Origin: Calothrix sp. MO_192.B10
GTDB taxonomy: Bacteria; Cyanobacteriota; Cyanobacteriia; Cyanobacteriales; Nostocaceae
Direction: 5' to 3'
DNA length: 55,591 nucleotides
Assembly (NCBI GenBank): GCA_030065055.1
Contig: JASJDS010000060.1
Location: 1 to 55,591 of the forward strand
Below the pieces are notes generated by a model. It ran no database searches and was not told the DNA's origin. It saw nothing but the letters and a program-made list of their open reading frames with translations. This document shows positions 25,947 to 33,629 of the stretch, one piece after another (within the stretch, counting starts at the first letter, position 1; each line of letters opens with the position of its first letter). Both the position numbers and the translations under genes were made by a program.

Positions 25947-26216
25947 ATGAATATTGACGACCTAAACTACATTGAAAATGTAGACTTTTCCAACAACTCA
26001 GAAACCAATTCCATAGCTGGAGGTGTGTATCCTTTTAGAAATATATATGACCCTGATATTCTAGAACAAATTCTTGAGGATGAACACCTTCTAAAAGAAG
26101 TATTTCCTGGAGACAAACCTGAAAAAACTACCGATGGATCAGGATCCAAATACGAACGTGTATATGGTGCCCAGACAACAGATGACGAAATTGCAAGACT
26201 TACAAAAATAAAATGA
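25947..26216 (+). CDS. Small protein with double-glycine-type leader
   Basis: This 89-residue protein starts MNIDDLNYIENV and has an acidic N-terminal segment ending in SIAGG at residues 23-27. That arrangement resembles the double-glycine leaders of small cyanobacterial peptides exported and trimmed by C39-peptidase ABC transporters. The remaining 62 residues are charged (YDPDILEQILEDEHLLKEVF, then a GSGSKYERVYG segment) with no cysteines or membrane helix. AAGGG seven bases before the ATG is a good ribosome binding site. No maturation or export genes are nearby. I do not recognise a family; the leader reading is inference. Confidence 0.55.
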   Translation: MNIDDLNYIENVDFSNNSETNSIAGGVYPFRNIYDPDILEQILEDEHLLKEVFPGDKPEKTTDGSGSKYERVYGAQTTDDEIARLTKIK

Positions 26217-26427
26217 GTCTAATTTAATTGCTCTTCAGTAGTAAGCTTATCCTCTAATTAGTCTACGGGTTTTCCTGTAGGGTTAATTCTTGTCAAATTT
26301 TTAGGTTTCTTAGGAACTTCTATTTACTAAGAAAAAGTAGCCAAATAAGGAGCTAAACGAGTCATTCCCCTCGCTCTCAGTTTCCTTATCTAACCAAAAT
26401 TAAATCTCGTTTTTAGTTCATTTTCGC

Positions 26428-26556
26428 TTACTTCTTTCGATACTCCCAAGGCTTAACCGCTGAGGGATTCCCCCACACTCCAAGATTATTCTTCTTAGCC
26501 CAATCTTCTGAATGCTTAACAGCATCCCAGTTTGGGCAGTCATCCTTATATTGTTC
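26428..26556 (-). pseudogene. C-terminal remnant of a thermonuclease-like gene
   Basis: The minus strand from 26556 to the stop at 26428-26430 reads EQYKDDCPNWDAVKHSEDWA, then KKNNLGVWGNPSAVKPWEYR and KK. This matches the end of staphylococcal-nuclease-like (SNase/TNase) proteins, where a KxxxLGxWG segment and a PWxYR end are typical. Only about 42 codons remain and no catalytic residues are left. It abuts the histidine-kinase fragment on the other strand. Confidence 0.65.
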
Positions 26557-26558
26557 AT

Positions 26559-26897
26559 ACCGCACCCATTACTCAACTTTCCCTAACCTTGGAAATGAAA
26601 CGCGACTTGTGTTTGTGGGTGGAGGAAGCTTTGTGTAATGTAGGTAAACACGCTCGTGGTGTAACTCGAATTGTGGTTACGGGGGAAGAACGTGAGGGTA
26701 ATTATATTCTGAAGGTACAGGATAATGGTTGTGGTTTAAAGCCAGGAAAGGAGCAAGAAGGTACGAAACATAGCCATTTATTAGCCAAAAGATTGGGAGG
26801 GGAATTTCGTCGGGAGTCTTTACCCAAGGGAGGGGTAATTTGTGAACTCTCTTGGAGGGTAGGAGAATTGCCGAAAAGTGCAATGATTAATGGTTAG
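26559..26897 (+). pseudogene. Histidine-kinase ATPase-domain fragment (copy B)
   Basis: The frame reads PITQLSLTLEMKRDLCLWVE and EALCNVGKHARGVTRIVV, then LKVQDNGCGL and HSHLLAKRLGGEFRRE before the tail VGELPKSAMING. EALCNVGKHA is the N box and DNGCGL the G1 box of a HisKA_3/NarL-type HATPase domain. The upstream sensor and dimerisation parts are missing, and the sequence before 26559 belongs to the nuclease remnant. A short product from a TTG at 26532 is possible but unlikely to be functional. The matching phosphoacceptor half may be the fragment at 31945. Confidence 0.75.
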
Positions 26898-26912
26898 AAA
26901 TTACCATCTGGT

Positions 26913-26957
26913 TTGTCCGTAACTGTCAATGATTTCCCCTTGAAATTGAATGATACT
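26913..26957 (+). promoter_or_regulatory. Conserved leader of a PG-binding gene (copy 1)
   Basis: This 45-bp block (TTGTCCGTAACTGTCAATGA and the following CCCCTTGAAATTGAATGATACT) lies between a kinase tail and a peptidoglycan-binding gene. It is almost identical to the block at 27384 and related to that at 30324. Its conservation at three loci suggests a promoter or mRNA leader, or simply co-duplication. Confidence 0.5.
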
Positions 26958-26998
26958 GAAATTGTTGAAAAAACAAATGAATTTCAGGAGAAAAAATA

Positions 26999-27232
26999 AT
27001 GGCAACTTCAACTCGTACAACTATAAAAAATGGTAGCACTGGTAGTGATGTTAAAACACTACAGATGATGCTCAATGAAGTTTACGGTTCTGTACTCGTG
27101 GTTGATGGTATTTTTGGTAATAAAACTGAAGGTTTTGTTAAACAATACCAACAAGATCATGGCTTAGTTGTTGATGGTATAGTTGGACCAGCTACTTGGA
27201 CAAGTTTAGAAGATCGTTTTAGCAAAGATTAA
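26999..27232 (+). CDS. Single peptidoglycan-binding-domain protein
   Basis: This 77-residue protein is one PG_binding_1 domain: GSTGSDVKTLQMML, then VVDGIFGNKTEGFVKQYQQ and VDGIVGPATWTSL. Such three-helix domains bind peptidoglycan, usually as an accessory to a hydrolase, but here the domain stands alone with no enzyme and no visible signal peptide. AGGAG lies 9 bases before the ATG. A terminator follows at 27281. It is the smallest of three paralogues here, each preceded by the same leader and kinase tail. Confidence 0.85.
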   Translation: MATSTRTTIKNGSTGSDVKTLQMMLNEVYGSVLVVDGIFGNKTEGFVKQYQQDHGLVVDGIVGPATWTSLEDRFSKD

Positions 27233-27280
27233 ATTAATCCAATCAATTAAAACTATAACTTTTTATAGATATACATTAAT

Positions 27281-27323
27281 AAAAGCCCCGATTTTTTATA
27301 GAAAATTGGGGCTTTTGTTTTGA
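27281..27323 (+). terminator. Rho-independent terminator
   Basis: AAAAGCCCCGATTTT at 27281-27295 pairs with AAAATTGGGGCTTTT at 27302-27316, giving a stem of about 14 pairs with one mismatch, followed by GTTTTG. It lies 48 bp after the peptidoglycan-binding gene and before the next repeat unit. Confidence 0.9.
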
Positions 27324-27338
27324 TTATTTGTTTATCCA

Positions 27339-27367
27339 TTGCCGAAAAGTGCAATGACGAATGGTCA
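27339..27367 (+). pseudogene. Histidine-kinase tail relic (copy C)
   Basis: The plus strand reads LPKSAMTNG, matching the last residues LPKSAMING of the kinase fragment at 26559, then loses the stop codon (GGTCAT in place of GGTTAG). It marks the left edge of the second duplicated unit. Confidence 0.75.
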
Positions 27368-27383
27368 TAAATTACCACAGGCT

Positions 27384-27428
27384 TTGTCCGTAACTGTCAA
27401 TGATTTCCCCTTGAAATTGAATGATACT
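27384..27428 (+). promoter_or_regulatory. Conserved leader of a PG-binding gene (copy 2)
   Basis: This 45-bp block is essentially identical to 26913-26957. It lies between the kinase-tail relic and the second peptidoglycan-binding gene, 54 bp before the ATG. Confidence 0.5.
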
Positions 27429-27481
27429 TAAATTGTTGAACAAAACAACGATTAAATTAATCCACAAAAAAGGAGAAAATC

Positions 27482-27958
27482 ATGGCTTATACAACTCAAA
27501 CTACCACCACTCGTCCCACTCTTAGCCTTGGTAGCACTGGTGAAGATGTAAAAGATTTACAAACAGTTTTGAATGCCACTGTTGCTTACAATAGCCTAGT
27601 AGTTGATGGAGTATTTGGTAATCTGACAAAGGAAGCTGTCATGGCTTTTCAAAAAGAATATGGTTTAACCATTGATGGAATTGTCGGTGACCAAACTTGG
27701 GCAGTAGTAGATACAATTGATGCTGGAGAAAATGATACAAATGCCCGCGCTACTCTGTGTTTTACTAGCACTGGAGAAGATGTAGAATATCTACAAAGAC
27801 GGTTAAATGGTATTGGATTTGGTTCTTTGGTAGTTGATGGAATATTTGGTTTAGCAACGGAAGAAGCTGTGAAGAAATTCCAAAAATACTATGGTTTAAC
27901 TGTGGATGGAATTGTTGGCAGTCAAACTTGGGCTAAATTAGAATATATCGATGTTTAG
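27482..27958 (+). CDS. Double peptidoglycan-binding-domain protein
   Basis: This 158-residue protein consists of two PG_binding_1 domains. The first has LGSTGEDVKDLQTVL, VVDGVFGNLTKEAVMAFQ and IDGIVGDQTWAVV; the second has TSTGEDVEYLQRRLN, VVDGIFGLATEEAVKKFQ and VDGIVGSQTWAKL. There is no catalytic domain and no obvious signal peptide, so how it reaches the wall is unclear. AAGGAG lies seven bases before the ATG. Internal domain duplication plus unit duplication points to active expansion of this family here. Confidence 0.88.
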   Translation: MAYTTQTTTTRPTLSLGSTGEDVKDLQTVLNATVAYNSLVVDGVFGNLTKEAVMAFQKEYGLTIDGIVGDQTWAVVDTIDAGENDTNARATLCFTSTGEDVEYLQRRLNGIGFGSLVVDGIFGLATEEAVKKFQKYYGLTVDGIVGSQTWAKLEYIDV

Positions 27959-28291
27959 AGTTGAATTCACTAATCAAAACTAATATCAACAAATGCTCAT
28001 TTTTTATCGCTATTAATGACCAGATTAATGTCAATCAATTTTGGATTTTAGATTTTATGCCAATTTGAAAAAAGAATGTAACACATGATTTACTTGTAGG
28101 GGCGGGTTAACCCCGCCCCTACGATTGGATTTGTCGCAAACATTTTTTGATTTGGTATTAGATTTTAGATTGCCCCCATGCCTAAAGTAAGGAGTGAATC
28201 TTCAATCCAAAATTGAAAATTAAAAATCTAAAATTCGGTGATAAATCATGAGTATTTAATCCAAATATGATGAAAAAAGGTGACAAAAACA
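27959..28291. other. Intergenic region with palindrome and heptamer repeats
   Basis: I see no gene in this 333-bp gap. It contains a near-perfect GTAGGGGCGGG...CCCGCCCCTAC palindrome at 28096-28122 and TCCAAAA/TCTAAAA-type heptamers at about 28203-28235. The sulfatase gene starts directly after it. Confidence 0.7.
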
Positions 28292-29947
28292 ATGAAAAAT
28301 GTCGAATCTTCCCAGGCTGATGGTTACAATATCTTGTTTATATTTACAGATCAAGAAAGATACTTCCGTCAATGGCCATCAGGGATAACTTTACCCGGAC
28401 ATGAGCGTTTACAACAAACTGGTATTACTTTCCATAACCATTACACCTCAGCAGTAATGTGTACATCATCACGCTCAGTACTTATAACAGGGCTATCCAC
28501 TCCAGTCAACGGTATGTTTGAAAACACCAATGCGCCCTATGTCCCTAATCTTTCCACTGATATTCCTACCTATGGGCATCTATTACGCAAATCTGGTTAT
28601 TACACTGCTTATAAAGGTAAATGGCATCTCAACCGTAAATTTGATTCCACTAATAAGCCTGTAGATTTAACCAAAGCCATGGATAATTATGGCTTCTCAG
28701 ATTACGATTACTACGACCCTGGCGACATTATTGGGCATACTTTAGGAGGATATCTTCACGATCATTTGGTTGCAGGAAGTGCTACTCGTTGGTTAAGAAA
28801 TCAGGGGCGTACTCTCAATGATGACAATAAACCTTGGTGTTTGACAGTTAGCCTTGTTAATCCCCACGATGTCATGTATTTCAATACAGATGCACCAGGA
28901 GAAAACCGACAAGATACTGGCAATCTAATCTTGGAAGCAGCCAGGGCACCTGCTCACAAACTTTACAATGCTAAATGGGATATACCTTTACCTAGTAATT
29001 TATACCAACCTTTTGATGAACCCGCCCGTCCCCAAGCTCATGGTGAGTTTGATAAAATGTGGAGCTATCTTTTAGGTGCAGTTCCTCAGGAAGATGAACC
29101 TTGGCAGCGTTTAAATGATTACTACATCAACTGTATTCGCCATGTTGACCAACAAGTAAATAGGATTTTACAGGAGTTAGATAATCTAGATTTAACCCGT
29201 CGTACTATCATCATTTTCTCCTCGGATCATGGTGAAATGGCTGGTGCCCATGGGTTGAGAGGAAAAGGTCCATTTGCTTATGAGGAAACAACTCATTTAC
29301 CTTTTTATATTGTTCATCCCGATGTCAAAGGAGGACAAAACTGTCAGGCTTTAACCTCCCATATCGATTTTGTACCCACATTGTTATCTATGGCTGGGGT
29401 TAGTGCTGAACGTCAAGTTGAGCTAGCAGGACAAAAGTTACCTGGGAAAGATTTGACAACACTACTTTCTCAACCAGAAAAAGCTGCTATCAATGAGGTA
29501 CGTGATAGCATTTTATTTACCTATAGTGGTCTAATGACCAATGACAGCGAGTTCTTTCGTTTCTTATCCACAGTAAAAGATCCAGATGGGGGGATAAGAA
29601 AAGTGATTAAACAAGCAACTCTCCCAAATATGAAAAAAAGGGGTAGTCTGCGTACAGTTTTTGATGGTCGATATAAGTTTACTCGATATTTTTCTCCCAC
29701 TGAACATAACCAGCCATCTAATCTAGAAGATTTATATTGTGCAAACGATTTAGAATTATTCGATTTAGCCGAAGATCCACAAGAAATGAAAAATCTTGCT
29801 GGGAAAAAGGATGAAAATGCAGATTTGATTCTATCTATGAGTCAAAAGTTAGAGCAACGCATTCAAGCAGAAATCGGCAAAGATGATGGAAGCGAACTAC
29901 CTAAAATACCTGGCATTGATTGGTCACTGACAAAAATAGATTTGTAG
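28292..29947 (+). CDS. Sulfatase-like hydrolase
   Basis: This 551-residue protein belongs to the alkaline-phosphatase/arylsulfatase superfamily. NILFIFTDQERY carries a metal-binding aspartate (D20). CTSSRSVLITG (C57-R61) is the nucleophile motif, and IFSSDHGEMAGAHG supplies further metal ligands. Classical sulfatases have CxPSR, where the cysteine becomes formylglycine; here the proline is serine. It may hydrolyse sulfate or phosphate esters. No signal peptide is visible. The ATG at 28292 is chosen over a GTG at 28280 because GG-rich sequence lies upstream at a workable distance. No sulfatase-modifying enzyme gene is in the window. Confidence 0.88.
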   Translation: MKNVESSQADGYNILFIFTDQERYFRQWPSGITLPGHERLQQTGITFHNHYTSAVMCTSSRSVLITGLSTPVNGMFENTNAPYVPNLSTDIPTYGHLLRKSGYYTAYKGKWHLNRKFDSTNKPVDLTKAMDNYGFSDYDYYDPGDIIGHTLGGYLHDHLVAGSATRWLRNQGRTLNDDNKPWCLTVSLVNPHDVMYFNTDAPGENRQDTGNLILEAARAPAHKLYNAKWDIPLPSNLYQPFDEPARPQAHGEFDKMWSYLLGAVPQEDEPWQRLNDYYINCIRHVDQQVNRILQELDNLDLTRRTIIIFSSDHGEMAGAHGLRGKGPFAYEETTHLPFYIVHPDVKGGQNCQALTSHIDFVPTLLSMAGVSAERQVELAGQKLPGKDLTTLLSQPEKAAINEVRDSILFTYSGLMTNDSEFFRFLSTVKDPDGGIRKVIKQATLPNMKKRGSLRTVFDGRYKFTRYFSPTEHNQPSNLEDLYCANDLELFDLAEDPQEMKNLAGKKDENADLILSMSQKLEQRIQAEIGKDDGSELPKIPGIDWSLTKIDL

Positions 29948-30278
29948 GGCGAAAGTCGGCTTATAAAATGTTCCTCTAATCCCATGATTTCCATTGCATC
30001 TGTGAAATTATCCTGGATGAACTCACCATTAGCTTAATTATTCATACTTACAGCAGTTTTCATCTATTTGAACCACATCTTCATGTAGGGGTTTAGCAGT
30101 GCTAAACCCCTACGGTGTGGTCTATTTACCTGAAAATCGCTGTAATTCCGGGAGCCGTTCATCTTTTGTACGGCTCCCGGAGCATTTAATTAGCAATTCA
30201 ACCCGCACACTCAGTGGAACAATCGCTTTCTACTCTAATCCCCAACTGTCTGGGTATGCAATCATGCCTTTAACTACA
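29948..30278. other. Intergenic region with two strong hairpins
   Basis: I see no convincing gene here. A perfect 14-bp inverted repeat, GTAGGGGTTTAGCA and its complement, lies at 30085-30113. A second hairpin with a 10-bp stem (CGGGAGCCGT/ACGGCTCCCG) lies at 30149-30179. Either could act as a terminator-like structure, but neither is followed by a T run. Confidence 0.65.
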
Positions 30279-30308
30279 TTACCGAAAACGGCAATGAGTA
30301 ATGGTTAA
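30279..30308 (+). pseudogene. Histidine-kinase tail relic (copy D)
   Basis: The plus strand reads LPKTAMSNG and a stop (GGTTAA), aligning with the end of the kinase fragment at 26559. It sits 131 bp before the third peptidoglycan-binding gene, the same distance as in copy B. Confidence 0.75.
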
Positions 30309-30323
30309 AACTTACAACAGTTA

Positions 30324-30368
30324 TTGTCTGTAACTGTCAATGATTTATCCACTTATTTATTCGATACT
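30324..30368 (+). promoter_or_regulatory. Conserved leader of a PG-binding gene (copy 3)
   Basis: This block keeps TTGTCTGTAACTGTCAATGA and a later GATACT, in line with the leaders at 26913 and 27384, but its centre has diverged. The TGTAACTGTCAATGATTT core is shared by all three. Confidence 0.45.
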
Positions 30369-30409
30369 AAAAATATCGAACAAAACAAATGAATTTGAGG
30401 AGAAAAACA

Positions 30410-30892
30410 ATGGCAATTTTTCAAGAAAGTGAAGGCACTAGTGCAGGACATTCTAACTTAAGAAAAGGTGATACTGGAGTAGAAGTAAAAACATTAGAAG
30501 AATCACTCAATCTTTTCTTTGGTAGCGTACTTAAAGTTGATAGTGTTTTTGGAAATAGAACTGAGGAATTCGTCAAAAAATTCCAATCTGCTTGCAATAT
30601 TACAGTTGATGGGATTGCTGGACAAGAAACTTGGCTTTGTCTAGAACAAATTAAGTCTCACATAGGAAAATCCCATCCCACCCAACGGGAAGGTGATAAA
30701 GGGGATTATGTTAAATATCTCCAAGTTTGGCTCAATGGTTACTACAGTTCTCAACTCGTTGTTGATGGTATTTTTGGTGATAAAACTGAAAATTTAGTTA
30801 AAAAATTTCAACAACAACGTTCTCTTACAGTTGATGGTATTGTCGGTTCTCAAACTTGGAGTCAACTTGAACAACCAAACTGGGATGTTTAG
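30410..30892 (+). CDS. Double peptidoglycan-binding-domain protein
   Basis: This 160-residue protein has two PG_binding_1 domains: LRKGDTGVEVKTLEESLN with VFGNRTEEFVKKFQ and VDGIAGQETWLCL, and REGDKGDYVKYLQVWLN with VVDGIFGDKTENLVKKFQ and VDGIVGSQTWSQL. It has no enzyme domain. The ATG at 30410 follows GAGGAG; an ATG at 30389 would place that ribosome binding site inside the gene. It is paralogous to 27482 but clearly older in divergence. It is followed by a CHRD protein with a signal peptide. Confidence 0.88.
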   Translation: MAIFQESEGTSAGHSNLRKGDTGVEVKTLEESLNLFFGSVLKVDSVFGNRTEEFVKKFQSACNITVDGIAGQETWLCLEQIKSHIGKSHPTQREGDKGDYVKYLQVWLNGYYSSQLVVDGIFGDKTENLVKKFQQQRSLTVDGIVGSQTWSQLEQPNWDV

Positions 30893-30987
30893 TGTTTGGT
30901 TTTTGACTCTTTTACTTCAAATTTCGACTCAGGGGATGAGCATCCCCAGTCGATTTACTAAACCAATTATTTACTTCAAAGAACTAA

Positions 30988-31665
30988 ATGAATACTAAAC
31001 CTTTACCTATCATCATAGTTATTTTTATGGTTTTGTTGTTGTTTATTGCACCCGGAAAGATACTTGCAGCCACTCAAACCAAATCAGTTACACTCTTACC
31101 AAGCAAAGGACAAGAAATTGGCTTTGTTTACGAAGCATTTTTAAATCCAAACCAGGAAGCGGCTGAAGAGGAAGATACACCCCCCTTTGCTCCCAAAGAA
31201 TTTTTATCTACAGAACCATCTGTACCAAGAAATCAACGTAAATCTCGGGGACACGGAATGCTGAGAATTACCAATGACCTAAGTAAAGCCTATGTGGATG
31301 TCAAGATAGAAAATGTCAATCTTGAAGATATTAATATGTTCCATATTCATTGCGGTAGACCAGGTCAACTTGGTCCGATAATAATTGACTTTGGTAATTC
31401 TTCTAATATCCAGAAAAATTTTACGGACGATGTTTTTAAAGTAGAAATTAGAAATGAAGATATTGAAAAAGTAATTAATTCTGGGCATGGTATTGTAGGT
31501 GCTTATACTGCGGGATGCCCAATTGTTCCGGGCACAGTTGATAAAGTCAAAACAATCGCAGGGATGCAACACATTGCTCAAAAAGGAGAACTTTACTTCA
31601 ATTTACACACTAAAGCTCAAACCTTTTATGGAGATATTCGGGGAAAACTCCGTCCAGTAATGTGA
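30988..31665 (+). CDS. Secreted CHRD-domain protein
   Basis: This 225-residue protein begins with a typical signal peptide (a basic start, then IIIVIFMVLLLFIAPGKILA) with probable cleavage after residue 27 or so. The mature part matches the CHRD domain: MFHIHCGRPGQLGPIIIDF in the middle and GELYFNLHTKAQTFYGDIRGKL near the end. CHRD was described in chordin and is found in many bacterial secreted proteins; its role in bacteria is not established. A spacer of about 45 residues rich in E and P follows the signal region. It probably acts outside the cytoplasmic membrane. Confidence 0.88.
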   Translation: MNTKPLPIIIVIFMVLLLFIAPGKILAATQTKSVTLLPSKGQEIGFVYEAFLNPNQEAAEEEDTPPFAPKEFLSTEPSVPRNQRKSRGHGMLRITNDLSKAYVDVKIENVNLEDINMFHIHCGRPGQLGPIIIDFGNSSNIQKNFTDDVFKVEIRNEDIEKVINSGHGIVGAYTAGCPIVPGTVDKVKTIAGMQHIAQKGELYFNLHTKAQTFYGDIRGKLRPVM

Positions 31666-31944
31666 AGCATTAATAGCAATGATAAAGTTACTGTGCTCAG
31701 TAGTGGTGTACTGAATGCTAGAACTGAAATGAATTATTATCATTATTTCATAACATTTATTTGGTAATAATTGGGATGTCTAAAAATAAGTAATGTCATC
31801 AAAAAGAAATAGACATTATTTCATGAACAGATAGGGCTTCGTTTAATATGAAGTGTAATGAATTAAGGTCTTATTCAAAAAGGTGTAGTCTAGGCGGGAC
31901 TGCACCTATTTCTTTTCTTGCATGTGGATAGGGGATAAAAGAAG

Positions 31945-32259
31945 ATGGATGCAATGGGGATGATTATACAAGGGATATTTGTGTTGGTAGCAATGGGAAT
32001 AATCCTATATCTTCTCTATTTTTACTTACGTCTGCGGCGACAAAAACGTCATTTATTACAACAACTCCAGGTGAAGCAACAGTTAACAGAAAAGACATTT
32101 GCAGAAATTCACAACGGTCCGATGCAAACCTTGGCGTTTCTCATCAGAGAAGTTGAAAATCATGAATTACCCCAACAAGAGTTATTAGAGTATTTACGTA
32201 ATGTTTACCATTCGATTCTTGTGGGTGTTGAAAATTTAAATGACAATCAAAATTGCTAA
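31945..32259 (+). pseudogene. Histidine-kinase N-terminal fragment with H box
   Basis: This 104-codon frame starts with a membrane helix (IIQGIFVLVAMGIILYLLYF), a basic coiled linker and then FAEIHNGPMQTLAFLIREVE, a HisKA_3-like phosphoacceptor box. It stops after VGVENLNDNQNC, before any ATPase domain. A full kinase would continue with N and G boxes such as those in the fragment at 26559. I therefore read it as the front half of the same kind of kinase, now truncated, although a short membrane phosphoacceptor protein cannot be excluded. Confidence 0.6.
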
Positions 32260-32386
32260 TACCTTGTACTTGTCCTTTGTGGAACATGTGCATGATTTCA
32301 ATTTCTCTGATTGTCCGAGGCGTTTTCTTTTGGGAACATCACTTGCTTGAAGAAAGAATTGTATTGCACCACACCGATTTACACAT

Positions 32387-32488
32387 ATCTTGCACCTTCT
32401 CAATAAGCGTAAGGTGGGCACTGCCCACCTTACCAGATATTAGTGGTTTCAGGCTCTAATTTTCGAGGGTAATCCTGTGGTGCAAGAT
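32387..32488. repeat. MITE-like element with 10-bp inverted ends
   Basis: ATCTTGCACC at 32387-32396 and its complement GGTGCAAGAT at 32479-32488 bound a 102-bp element that also contains the hairpin AAGGTGGGCACTGCCCACCTT. The same element, inverted and interrupted, occurs at 41274-41600. There is no coding capacity. Confidence 0.8.
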
Positions 32489-32504
32489 GTGAATTTACCG
32501 TGAG

Positions 32505-32692
32505 GTGCTACCCAGGGTATTAACGGTGACACCAATGGCTTCTTTGCCTCAAATTGCACCTAGTTGGTTAACTCCATCAGGAGAATTAAATACGGATGCT
32601 TTATTACGGGCGTTTTTAGCTTTTTGGGGACAGTATGGGGAACCTTTACTTGGCAGCACTGCTTACCATGAAATTGCACTTTCCTTAGATTT
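32505..32692 (+). pseudogene. Fragment of an AAA-ATPase-type protein C-terminus
   Basis: The plus strand reads WLTPSGELNTDALLRAFLAF and WGQYGEPLLGSTAYHEIA before homology-like sequence stops and the frame runs antisense into panB. I recall this FLAFWGQYGEPLLGS segment from cyanobacterial AAA-like ATPases with a C-terminal nuclease-like domain, but I could not check it. The remainder of that gene is absent on both sides, so it is a relic trapped between the MITE and panB. Confidence 0.45.
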
Positions 32693-33469
32693 TCAAGATT
32701 CAGGAAACTTACCTTCCCTAACTTCCATCCCATATTCTTCCACAGCTTTAGTAATTGTCTGTCGCAGATTTGTATAAACTTTAGCAAAAGGTGGTTGCTT
32801 TGCAGAAAGACCCAACACATCAGAAGTAACTAGAATTTGACCATCACAATCCTTACCTGCCCCAATACCAATAGTAGGAATACTGAGCTTTTGGGTAATA
32901 TGTAATGCCAATTCTGCGGGAATATGTTCCAAGACTATAGAAAACACACCAGCTTGTTCCAGAGCGATCGCTTCTTGTAAAATCCTCTCGGCATCTGCCT
33001 CTGTTCTCCCTTGTTGGCGCAAACCCAATTGATGCACAGATTGTGGTGTCAGACCTACATGACCCATCACCGGGATTCCTGCCTGTACCAACCGAGCAAT
33101 AATTTCCACCATTGCTGGATATCCACCCTCCAACTTTACCGCCTGGGCACCAGTTTCTTTTAACACCCGTCCTGCTGAGTGCATAGCTTGGGTGATACTT
33201 TCTTGATAGGTCAAAAACGGTAAATCTACTACAATCAACGCCCTAGAAACACCGCGACGCACAGCTTTTGCGTGATGTAGGACTTCCTCTAAAGTCAGTG
33301 GCAGTGTTGTTTCATACCCCAAAACCACTGACATAGAATCACCCACCAAGATTAAATCTACACCAGCATGATCGAGAAGTTGAGCGATCGCATAATCCCA
33401 GGCTGTCAAAGCCACTATGGAGCGTCCTTGTTGTTTCCATTGGATTAATCTTTGGGTAGTAATTGACAT
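32693..33469 (-). CDS. panB: 3-methyl-2-oxobutanoate hydroxymethyltransferase
   Basis: This 258-residue protein matches PanB, which adds a hydroxymethyl group from methylenetetrahydrofolate to 2-oxoisovalerate to give ketopantoate, the first committed step of pantothenate and CoA synthesis. The segments [58 protein letters not shown] and [18 protein letters not shown] are all characteristic, including the metal-binding aspartates and the catalytic glutamate region. The minus-strand ATG at 33469 gives the usual length (about 260); extending further would translate a heptamer repeat. It lies downstream of, and may be cotranscribed with, the beta-propeller gene. Confidence 0.95.
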   Translation of the reverse strand: MSITTQRLIQWKQQGRSIVALTAWDYAIAQLLDHAGVDLILVGDSMSVVLGYETTLPLTLEEVLHHAKAVRRGVSRALIVVDLPFLTYQESITQAMHSAGRVLKETGAQAVKLEGGYPAMVEIIARLVQAGIPVMGHVGLTPQSVHQLGLRQQGRTEADAERILQEAIALEQAGVFSIVLEHIPAELALHITQKLSIPTIGIGAGKDCDGQILVTSDVLGLSAKQPPFAKVYTNLRQTITKAVEEYGMEVREGKFPES

Positions 33470-33479
33470 TGGCAATTTT

Positions 33480-33507
33480 GGATTTTGGATTTTAGATTTT
33501 AGATTGT
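33480..33507. repeat. Heptameric repeat (GGATTTT/AGATTTT)
   Basis: Two GGATTTT units, one AGATTTT and one AGATTGT lie just upstream of the panB start on the opposite strand. They are the complement of the TCCAAAA/TCTAAAA family at 1742, 28203, 39984 and 55361. A GGGCGGGGAAACCCCGCCCCTAC palindrome follows at 33572-33594. Confidence 0.85.
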
Positions 33508-33629
33508 GGATTGGGCATTGGGGATAGTGAATTGGAAAGTGTGAGGGGAGCCAGACTAATTCCTTCCCTTTGGGCGGGGAAACCCCGCCCCTACTCCGAA
33601 CTCCGAATTCCTTCCCTCCTTCCCTCCTC

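Noticed and set aside
30099-30308. Plus-strand frame of 69 codons before the third peptidoglycan-binding gene
   Set aside because: Its start lies in a palindrome and a hairpin, and only its last nine codons correspond to a known gene, the kinase tail.
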